A stretch of 64,000 bases of DNA from Fluoribacter gormanii. Its GTDB lineage: Bacteria; Pseudomonadota; Gammaproteobacteria; Legionellales; Legionellaceae. Shown piece after piece: positions 9,044-21,000 of this stretch; position 1 is the first letter of the stretch; every line of letters begins with the position of its first letter. The DNA lies in NCBI RefSeq assembly GCF_900156395.1, contig NZ_FTNL01000019.1:28220-92219 (forward strand). The letters are read 5' to 3'. The notes under the pieces are model-generated. The model saw only the letters and a program-made list of their open reading frames with translations. It had not been told where the DNA came from and made no database searches. The translations under genes were made by a program, and so were the position numbers.

Positions 9044-12000
9044 TAATTAATTCTCCTGCAAATAAATCTACAGGCAGGCTTTGAGTAACGATAGGCTCTT
9101 TCTCCTTTAACTGAGAATGAACAAAGTCCACCAAACGCTGCAAAGTAGGATAATCAAAAATGACTGCAGTGCGTAATGATAAATTAAATGCTTTATTAAT
9201 ATTGGTTACCAAACTAACACCGGTAATTGAATCAAGCCCAATTTCTGCCAAAGGGCGGTTCAATTCAAGAACCTGTTCTTTAGGTAAGTGAAGTGCTGCA
9301 CGAATAAAATCAGCAACTTGCCGCCTAATCATCCCATCTCCCCCATGAGGAGATGGGACCCAAAGAGCGGATGAGGGGGAATCCTGAACCTCTTTACCAA
9401 GATGGTTCATGTCACAACAAAACACCTTTTGCGCTTTTTCTTGCTCCCGCAAATGCTGTTCTGATACTACAAAACCGGCTGCAGTTAATTTTTGCAACCA
9501 AAGATCCTGGCTTAGTAAAGGAGAAGCATTTAATCGCTCAGCACTACTCGCCTGCCACCAGCCATCAAATAAACCAAAAATAAAGTTCAAATACGCTTGT
9601 TCTTGCACTGCCTCATTAAGTAAAAATATCCCTTGCGGCTTAAGAATACGTTGCAATTCTTTAAGTGTATGCTCTAAATCATCTGCCAAGTGAACTACGT
9701 TCGACGCAAGCACTACATCAAAAGAATCATCAGCCAACTCTGCTAAATGATTCATATCTAAGTGTTCACAGTGCAGATTAAACCGTACCTGTTCTTGTAA
9801 TTTTTTACCTTGATTCAGGAAAAACGAAGAAACATCCGTATAGTAATAATCGAGTTGCTCATAATCATTAAGTACATCCATCAGCGTTTCTGTTGTTGCA
9901 CCTACTCCAGCGCCTAACTCCAGAATTTTTACGCGTTGTCTGCTGTTCTTCAGATATTCATCAGTATATTGCGCAATATGTTGGTTACACATTTTTGACT
10001 CAGGGCTTTGGGCATAAAGAGCGCGCAATAATTTAAGTCCCTCTTCTGAAAAAACGATTTCTGCGGGCGCCTTGCTTCCTCCGAGAATCAGCTCGTAGTG
10101 CAAATAACAAAGATAAGCCAAACGATAATACGCTTCATAAGCAGGATGTTGCTGGCAGCAGCGTTCATGCAAATGATGCAATGATTCGGCAGAGGCTGAA
10201 ACTTCAGGTAATCCATTTAAATAGGTAACCAGTCGGGTGTACTTGGGTACTACGTTGTTGCGCAAAACGTGTTTGTTCCGCAAATCAGATACCAAGCAAT
10301 AAATAAATTGGTTCACACCGTCTAATCCTGCTTTAATAGGTAAAACAGATTGTGTCTTCGAACTTTGTGGCACACTTTTATTTTGAATTGCAAACTGAGC
10401 ATATTGGCTATTTAAACCAAGTTGCATCGCCTCCAATGCTTGTTGTGTCGTCAAAGGAATAAAACCTAAATCGCGCGCTCGTTCGAGGTAAAAAGAATCA
10501 GCTACAGCTCCAACCTCTTGCCAAATGCTCCAATTGATAATTTTAATTGGTAATGCGGTTTCCTGCTCCAAGCGCAGGCAATAGGCATCCAAGGCATTGC
10601 TCGCTGCGGCATAATTGGCTTGGCCTGCAAGACAGGCACTGCTTTGCATGGAAGAAAAAATTACTGCGGCGTTTATTTGTGTTTGTTGATGCAATTGATA
10701 AATAAAATAAGCACTGAATAATTTGGCCTGAATTACATGACTAAATTGTTGCCAAGTCATCGAATCAACCGTACTGTCTTGCAATTGCATGACCAGATTA
10801 AATACCGCATGAATGATAGGATGTTTCACGTGAAGGTATTTAATCAGCAAAGCGCATTCTGCGTCACGAGTCAGATCTGTTTGAATAAACTCAACCTGCT
10901 CGCCATAAGTATGTACAAATTGCCGACCTTCTTCAGTTAAAGGACTACGCCCCACAAGAATGACTTTAGCGTGATACGAGTCAATCAAAAACTGCGCCAA
11001 ACGCCGGCCAATACCGCCCATACCCCCAAGAATCAAATATGTTCCTTGGGTTATGAGAAAATCGTTCTCTTCACAATCATGAGCTAACTCCTGAGAAGAT
11101 AACCAGTACTGTTCTTTTCGATAGTGAATTGTTTGATGTGGCCCTGGATAAACCATTTCCAACATCGATCGCGCCAAAGGTGTATCAATAATAAAATGTT
11201 TCAGGTGCCAATGGGGCATTTCTTTAGCTAAGGAACCTAATAAACCGCAGATCATTGCCACCTGTGGATGATTGGCTTTAGCAGCATAAGAATACCAGTC
11301 AATTGTAATTTTTTTTGTAAACAAGTTGGAGCTTAACGTCGTTTTCAATACATCAAATAAAGGTTGAATTAGGCTGAGCAGATCCTGGTTAAAAAAATTA
11401 ATCTCTAGATTAAAGTCAGGGTAGTGAGGATAAATAATAAAGTGATCTAGATTAGGATGTGCCGCTAAAAATAACTGGAACTCACCGGGATTAAAGTAAC
11501 TCAAGTTATAACTTAAAACCTTATTATTTTTTTCGAGTTGTGAGCTAATCGGTTTTAGCGTTTCGATAAAACATTCGGCATGAATAATTACAATATTTTG
11601 GTTATGTAACGGTTGATGCGTCATTTCCGCATGCACCTCTTTTTTCACATACACCAATTGGTTTTCTTCGGTTTTAAACCAGATTTTTTTACGGAGAAAT
11701 GGATAAGCCGGAGTATCATGTACTGGCATCATTTCACTCGGGTTTGCTGCAGGGCTAAATACAGCATCACCCGCGAGATAAGCCTGTACCATGGATTGGT
11801 AATCATCGCTAATTTGAGGCATCGCAGATGAGTCGAGCCAATTCTGCATCTGCTGGATTAATTGTTGCTGATTATGCCATTGAAACATCACCCGATAGCG
11901 ATGATGAAGTCGTCTTTTTTGTAAGGTAAAACAAAAACTTTGTGGATCAAGATGAGTTGTTGCTTGCAACCAGTCAATATAATTCTTCACCAAGATACGC

Positions 12001-15000
12001 AGGCTCGCTTCATTCGCCGCAGAAAGAGGAATCAATGCCACAAAAGATCCTGAAGGGTGTTGCTGAATTATAGTACCTTGCTCTAAAACAACATGTGCAT
12101 TAACCCCACCAAAACCAAAAGAGCTTACGGCCGCACAACGCGAAATTAATTCACCATTAATTTGCTTTTGTTGCCACGCGTGAGTTTCCTGGCTTATCGA
12201 CAATCCCGATTGCTGCAATCCAAGGTATGGGTTGATTTCAGATAAATTCGCTTGCCCTGGTATCACTTGATGCTGAAACATCAGCAAAATTTTTATTAAA
12301 CCGGCCAATCCTGAAGCAGGCTCCAGATGACCGATATTGCCTTTGACAGAACCTACTTGAATCGCTACATTTTTATCAGCCACAAAATTTTTCAAGCCCT
12401 CTAACTCAATAGGGTCGCCTAATGGCGTTCCTGTACCATGGGCTTCAATATAACTAATGCGCGCGATATCAATCGAACTATAAACATGTTCATACAATTT
12501 CTGCTGCGCTTTTGAACTAGGTGAGGTAAGTGTATTGGCTTTACCGGTATGATTTACTCCACTGCTAAGAATCTTGGCATAAATCGTATTATTTTGTGCC
12601 CATGCTCGCGCTTGGTTCTGGAGAATAATTACGATGATGCCTTCACCTCTAATGTATCCATCGGCATGTTTGTCAAATGGCTTGCAGATTTTCGTAGCAG
12701 ACAACATTCCTGATTGAGTGAACGCATTAAAAAATTCATCATCAAGTAACAAATTAACGCCACATACAATTGCTTGCTCAATCTCCCCTTGCCTGATGGC
12801 TTTTACAGCGCGATCTAGAGCATATAAACTGCTGGAGCATGCAGTATCGACTGCTTCACTGGGTCCACTTAAATCAAAATAATGAGATATTCGATTTGCC
12901 AGTAAACTGTGTACTGTTGCAACTGGAATGTAGGGATTACTCACTTGGTATCGGGTTAATAACTTAGCATAATCAAACGTTGACGCCCCCACATATACAC
13001 CTGTTGCAGATCCTTTCAAGTGTAATGGATTGATTCCTCCCATTTCCAAAGCATGCCATACCTCCTGCAATAACAGTCGTTGCTGGGGGTCCATGACTAT
13101 AGCTTCAAACGGTGAAATATTAAAAAAAGCGGCGTCGAATGCATCAACACCGTCAATAAAGGTGCCAGGGTATTGTTGCATATAGTGCAAGCGATTCGCA
13201 GGAGTTTGGCTAAAAACATGGCGTTGATTCACTAACAATTGCCAAAAGTCATTTAAATTCTTACATCCTGGCAATAGCGCACTGTACCCAATAATAACCG
13301 GTATATCCTCGTCAATCGAATGATGCTGGGTTAATGGTTTTACCTCTTCAGATTGAACCTCTGTACCGCTATTAGGTTTGGTTTGTGGTTCATAATTGCC
13401 AATGAACTCAGCAATCGTTTTATAACCAAAAAAAGTAGCCGGGGTAATTGCCAAATCATAGGCATCATTCAAATGATTGGCCAACTCAGTAAATAAAATT
13501 GAGTTAAAACCTAGATCACCAAAAGAGGCTGTTAGCGCAAAATGCCCCTCAAGTTCCAATATTTTTTTAATCGTGTTGACTACAAAGAGTTTAAATTCCA
13601 TATTCAATTCAGACCTGTATTTTTTTGTCGATTTCGAATGATTTAGTTGCTGAAGAATGACTTCTTGCTCTCCCTGATGCGCAATGATTTGCGGCCAGGA
13701 TAAAGCGGATAATGTTTCTAAAATGCGGCAGCCGGTGGCATTGTTTATCGCCTGCATACCCCACTCTTTTTGCATACGCACTAATACTGAATCACTAACC
13801 TGCATGCCTCCTTGCTCCCAAAAAGGCAAATTAATACTGTACGTAAATCCAGAGCATTCTCCTTGGATACGCAACGATTCGCGTAACACCGCAAAACCAT
13901 CTAAAAATCCATTAGCAGCTGCATAAATAGACTGCCCAATATTAGCGAGTATTGAAGAGTAGGAAGACAACAAAAGAAAATAATCCAGGCGATACACCCT
14001 CGTCGCTTTATCTAAATTCAAGGTACCTGTTACTTTTGCAGTCAAGGCCGTTTCAAATGCGGCCGCTGATTGATTGATAATGAGACTATCTTGCTGAACA
14101 CCAGCGGCCTGAATACAGCCATTTAATACGCCCCCATGCTCTAAAACAAAGTGTGTGATGCAGGTCTGCAATGCTTCATAATCACTGACGTCAACTTGCT
14201 TGTAACTGATGTTACTTTGTTGTAACCAGTGAATGTGTTCTATGGATGGATTACGTCGCCCCAGAAGCAAAACTCGGGCTTGATATTGAGTCACCAGGTA
14301 TTGGGCAATAATTTTGGAGATCGCACCAAGCCCCCCCGCGATAACGTATACCCCATTTTGTTTAAATAACAAACGAGCCTCTCTCTGATCTGGGGTAACC
14401 CCATGATAATATTGAGTATGAAAAACACCTTCCCGGTTTACTTTAACCCACGTAGGCAATTGGCTCTGGGCAACCCGTGGCAAGAGTTGGGAACTCAATT
14501 CCCAAGGCAACAAGACTACACTGTAACGCAACTCAGGAAACTCACATTGAGCTGTACGTAAATAGGCATGGACTGCCTGTGCATAAACAGGCGTTTCTCC
14601 CGAGTCATCAAAACACAAAATCAACTGTAATTTTTTTCTTGTTTGCAAAGCATGCTGAACATTCTGTAACAAGCTCATGAATTGCTGTGTATTTTGTAAT
14701 TGATTCACGCATATCATAGAACATACCGAACTGGTGCCTGGGGTTTCTGTGGCCTGTAACCACTCCAGTGTTCTTCCAGTCACCTTATCACAATCTATGC
14801 GCTGCCAGAATGGCTTAAAATAATGGACTGGTTTTTGACTCGTGTTAACTTCCGAAGACTTGACCTCGGACTCAAGTAAAGCGGATCGATTTCTGGATTC
14901 CGCGGTTGAGCCAGCCGAGGATATTTCCGAAGACTCAGTGTTTTGTTGAATGATTTGTTGTTTGTGAATGGGAATCATGCAAAAACCAGCAATGTGACTT

Positions 15001-18000
15001 ACCAAGCGATATTGTTCATCAAAAATGGAAATGTCATAGCGAGGAGAAAATGCGCGCAAGGATTTGTCTTCAACAACAATATAAATTTTAGTGGTCCACT
15101 CGTGAACTAAATTTAGTACCTCAATCTTCTGAGGAATATATACCTGATCTTCTGGCAATCCCTCTTGTAACACTGAAACACATTGCAAAACACTGTCAAA
15201 TAAGCGCGGATCCAAGGTAGGTGCTTCATGAGGCGCTACGAGTGTTAATGCAGCAATCGCTTTATTTTTATCCGGATTAACCCGAATGGAATGTACGCAT
15301 TGGAATGCTTCACCATGATACCAATTGTTTCGGCGAAATTGGGCATACATTGCCGCCGGCGACACATCGTGAACGCACTCAACAGCAAATGAAGCATATT
15401 CCTTGAATGCAGGAGTGTCATCTACAGCATGATAAGTACTGCTTGAATGCAATAATCCACCTGCTAATTCACAAAGAATATAAGTAGCTTCCGATTTAAA
15501 ACGAATCATCAGTGCAAGAGCATCCCCTTCACAATCTGCATAAATGGGATTAAGCCACTTTATTTCACGAATGCTAATCGGTGACGTCTGTCCTCTATTG
15601 CGTATGTAGGCTTGATAACAAAAATAAATATGCGCCACTCCAGGCAATATTGGACGTTGATGCAATCGATGTTGCTCAAAATAATAGGCTTTTGTTTGCA
15701 AAACCAAGGGATGTTCTTGAGTTGCTGCAAAAGAACTACGAGGCACTATCCAATGGACTTGTTTTTTAAAAGAATAATGTTGCATGCGCGCTTCGGGGAT
15801 AAGAGGATAATCTTGTAAAATAATATGTGCATTAGATCCACCCGCACCAAAAGAACTAAGCGCACTGTAACGAGCCCCCCTACTCTGTCCCCACGCCGTA
15901 TTTTTTTCTGGGATAATCAACTGGGTCTTTTCAAAATGACAATGCTCATTCAACGGCCAAGCATTCACTCCCGCAAAAACTTGCTCATCTTGATATTGCA
16001 ATAATATTCGTACTAAACCCGCTAAGCCTGCACATGCTTCACTGTGACCAATATTACTTTTAACCGACCCCAGAAACGCTTTATTTTGATACACCTCACT
16101 CAATGCTTTAATTTCTATAGGGTCACCTAAAACGGTACCTGTACCATGTGCTTCAATATAATTGATTTGCCAGGAATTAATTCCTGCTTTTTGCAAAGCA
16201 GAAAGAATAACCTGTTTTTGAGCTTCAGGATTTGGCACGGTATACCCGTGCATTTTGCCACCTGAATTAAGTGCACTTCCTTTGATGACCCCATAAATTT
16301 TATTACCTTCCGCAACAGCCACACCTAATTTTTTAATGCATAAAGCAACAACCCCTTCAGCATACACAAATCCATCTGCATTTTGCGAAAACGAGGCATT
16401 GATGTTTTGAGCTGAAAGCATATGCAAATCTGAAAGTTCTACCATTTGGCGTGGATGTACAATTAAATTGACTCCACCCACTACAGCCATGGTCGATTCA
16501 TCGGCTAACACACTTTGACAAGCCAAATGCAATGCTGATAACGAAGATGAACAGGCAGTGTCCACCGCCATACTTGGACCATGCAAATTAAAACTATATG
16601 AAATTCGATTTGCTGCAGACCAATAAGCGCACGAAGAATTAGCGTGTTTTTGGGTCGTCCAATCTTCTTTGAGCCAAGAATAATAGGCACCACTTATCCC
16701 GACAAATACGGAGATTTTATTGTCCGATGCAATAGGAAAAGCATTTGCATCCGCAAGTGCGGAATAAGCATTCTGCAGCAGCAAACGTTCTTGAGGATCG
16801 ATAAAAGCAGCTTCCCGTGGAGAGAGTTTAAAAAAAGCTTCATCAAAACAATCGATATCATTTAAAAAACTACCGCTACCCGCATAAGATTTGCCTTGCT
16901 TTCCCTTTTGCGCATCAAAAAATGAGTCATGAGCCCATCGTGATTTGGGAATAGGTGCAAATGCTGTTTTACCCTGCTGCAGCATAGAAATAAAATCATC
17001 GGAACCTGTGTGTGGAAGCTGATAGCTTAGCCCCACAATGGCGATATCTGTTTCCCGGTTATAATGGTTTAAATCAAAATGGACCTCATCAGGAGTTTCG
17101 GTGCATTCATTGTCAGTGAATCGTTTCACCAGTGCATCCACCGTATCGACTGCAAACAATTCAGCAATACCGAACTCAGGATATTTAGGTTTTAATTTTT
17201 GATATAAATCACTCAAACTTAATGAATCAAAACCAAGGTCAGACAATCGATCGTCTAATTGAATCGTTTTGCTATCCAAATAAAGTGTTTGCGCCAATTG
17301 CTCAACTATCCATTGTTGATTTTTTGTCGAATGAATTGGGGCTTGTTGTTTTTCACGGCCACATCCAACATCTCGCTCTTTGTCCCAAGGCTCCATGGAT
17401 ATTTTAGATAATGGCATCATCAATGCAGGCTGTTTTTTTATCTGAACTTGACGATTTATTTTAGCGTCAATAACAATTTGTTCTGCGAAAGAGAAGTTTA
17501 AACATGAACATTGATACTCAATATCGGTTAAATTCATCTCCTGTAATACCGAGATCCATTGTTCTGCACTCAATAAAGGGGAGTTCATTTGGCGTAGATG
17601 TTGGTCCTTCGCATTCCACCATCCATCAAATAAGCCAAAAATAGCCGTGGTATAATTTGTCTTTTCCACTAACTCATTCAATAATAAATGTCCGCTATCA
17701 ATCAAGCATTCGCACAAACTATTTAGTGAATTTAATATATCACTCGTTGCATGAATGGCATTGGTAGCAATCACTACATCAAATGCTTGATAAAACTCAT
17801 GCTGAGAATCCATTTGTTCCATATCAAATACTCGGAACTCCATTGAATGCTCATACTTAGAAAAATAGCACCTTGCTTTATTAACCAATGCAGAGGAAAT
17901 ATCGGTGAAATAATAGGTAAAGGATTGATCATGCAGCGCGTCTAGAATTGCTCGCGTTGAGGCACCACTGCCAGCACCTACTTCAAGAATCTTTATTTTT

Positions 18001-21000
18001 TTTGCAGATGACAGACAGTAATTTCGTAGTTTACTCGCCAGCATCTGATTGGCATGATCAGCAACCGCATGATGTTCATAAAAACCTTGTACTAATTCCG
18101 TATTACCCTGAGGGAAAATAATTTGATGAGGCAATAAAGTACCGGATAATAATTCAGGATATTGGTCACATACTGCAAGAAATAATTTAAGCCGAGATGA
18201 ATAATTTTCTTCTTTTAACTCATCTTCATAACTGCTTTTTAGGGCTTCAAGTTGCTTTACCTCTTGGTCAATATAAATAAAATCTTCTTCCACGCGAATA
18301 AACTGCAGCTTTTGCCAAATATTAAATAACTCACGAACCAATAATTGAAAATGCTTTTGGAACGGTGCAAAAAACATCGCCACGTTAAGACCGTGCATGG
18401 GGAAGGATTGGTTGATCCGCAACAAAAGACTTAGTGCCACAAACTCTTCCAGGATTTTATTTTTATTAACCGTGGCAGTGGTTATAAACTCGTTTTGTTT
18501 CGTACGGCCAGTAATTAAAGCAAATGGAGTTTGGGTATCAATCTGCTGCTCAAAAAGTTCCATCAACTCAGTAAATGATAAAGGAGCCAAATCATTACTC
18601 GCCATATATCGCGAATAATCAGCGGATGTTGCCAAACCAATGCCTTCGATGACACCCAATGCGGTGATAAAACATGGAAGACTTTTTTGTTGTGCCAGTA
18701 AATAATTTTTTAATGCGGCTTCAAAACTGTAGATCGTAGCCCCTAAATTGGGATAATAAGCCTGGATGGATGTAAAAACATACAGATTTTTGGCGAACCG
18801 TGATAATTCTTCAGCGACTAGCCAACTGTTGCGTTGGCTCACTTGCTTTAAGGTAGTGGATAATGAATGTTCGCTTTGCTTAACCCACCACTCATCATGA
18901 CAGGCAACAGCCAAATGAAAAATACCTGAAATTTTCTCTGCAGCAGCGATTTGCTCTAAACAGGTTAAAAGAGCATTATGTTCATCAGGATCACAGCAAT
19001 AATAAATCATCTTGCTTTGCTGCAGTTGCCCCTGAACTTGCTCGCTCAATTGGTTATAGGGTTTGCGACCCACAACATAAATATATGCCTCATATTTTTC
19101 TTGGAGATAGGCACCAAGCTTTAAACCAATCCCACCAGCTCCGCCAACTAAAACATAGGTTCCGCGGTATTCAAATCCCTTACGATCTACCTTTGGAAAT
19201 TGCAAAGTGACATGATTGTACTGATAAAATCTTCCCTTAAAATCAACTACATTAATGTGAAGAGGATTGATTTCTAAATTCACTGCATTAACAAAATGAG
19301 TGATTAACTCAACTTCTTGCGCGGAATAATTTTCATCCAATTTCAGGTGAATAATACGTTGTTTTTTCAGCTGATTACGGCATTTAACCGAAATTTGGCG
19401 AATGATTTCGATTACCCACTGAATTGGATCTTTTTCTGGATAATCGATCGTGACTGAGAGATCCTGCGCCAAAATATCATGCACAGAATACTCAGTCCAA
19501 TGAATGGTTTTAAGATTGGAGAACTCATGGTGATTCATACATTTCAACGTAGTTTGCAACGTATCAAATCGCTTCTCTTTTTCTAAAGAATTCTTCTTTG
19601 CTTTTTTAAAATAAGATTTGCGTTCAAAAGGCATTGCTCCTAAATAACGCTCAAAATCAAAAGCAAAACCCTTAAGCCATAATTGCAAGACAAATTCATC
19701 ACTTAAGGTCAGCACATCCTTGCCACTCACATGATCCAGATCGATACAAATGCTCTGCCCTGCTTTAAAATGAAAAATACAGTGATTGGTACTGCTGTTT
19801 TGTGAATCCGGAGCAAACGTCAAATGCGGTTTATAATAAGCATTTAATAAAGTAAACCCATTCACTTCAGAAATTGTGCTTATTCGCTCACTTAATCTGT
19901 TCTTGAAGAGCTCGATATATGCAGAATCAAGCGATAAGAGTAATTTGATCTCCTCGGGTAGAAGCAGTTGTTGTTCAAGCAACGCCATAATTTCAACAAA
20001 AGAAGGAGAAAAACGGCCAAGCAATTCTTTTTTAACCGTACTTAATTGCCATTTATTAATAACACATAGCCTCGCCCATAGAAGGATAACAATCAATTGA
20101 TAGTGGATAAACTGCTTATCCTCATGCATTGACGTATTTTGAATTTGCTGCAGGTCATTTTGTTCAAACAAAACGAGTAATTCTGCGGGAAGCAGCGTTT
20201 GCAAAAATCCTTTAAAGGTATATTGATGCTGGTAAAGCGCCATACTTTCAACAATGAGTTGATTCACTTCGGATGGTTCAATTACCAAATCATGAACAAG
20301 TTTCAACACATAATCATCTAAATCAATTAATGCCGAATAGTGTTCGCCATTTAATATTAAATGAGTTTGCATTTTTTGATTGGCTTTAATCGCCAAAGAA
20401 ACCGCACTGCCATAAGCTTCAATACAACGTATATCGGATAAAAAATCATGAATGAGATGAATCCAGTATTCCGGCAACCGTTCCGAAAAAGTAGACTGAA
20501 GATAGGGCCTTAATTGAACAAAGCTCGTTGGTGCACAATCCCCAGGAAGAACTAGAAAGCCATTATTCACGGACATCCAATCAATGTGCCGCTCATGCTC
20601 ATTGAGCCATCCTGCTTGGCGAAACGGAACAAGATGTTCCTGGGTATAAATTGAGTTTAATGCCAAATGATACTTTTGCTCCGGCAGAACATGATCTTCC
20701 GAGAGTGCAACCAAGGACTCTAAATCTTCTCTAGTTCTTGCGCTTAGCAACACCGGTAATTTAAATGACTCATTTGTTTTAATTGGAACGCGCTCAGGGA
20801 CTCTTTGCAAAATGGCATGTGCATTCGTACCTCCAAATCCAAAAGAACTTACTGCAATTTGCGAGTGATTATAATCGATGGACTCTGTATTGATGTTTAA
20901 CGTTTCAGGTAATAAAACATTCGCGGTATCTGAAAGTACATGAGGAGGAATTTGCCGATTCTTTAAAATCAGCAAACACTTGGCCACACCTAATAACCCG

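Noticed and set aside
17335..17400. Possible fourth palindromic insert in the 4338-aa synthase (linker encoding EPWDKERDVGCG)
   Set aside because: The peptide looks repeat-like, but no inverted arms could be found.
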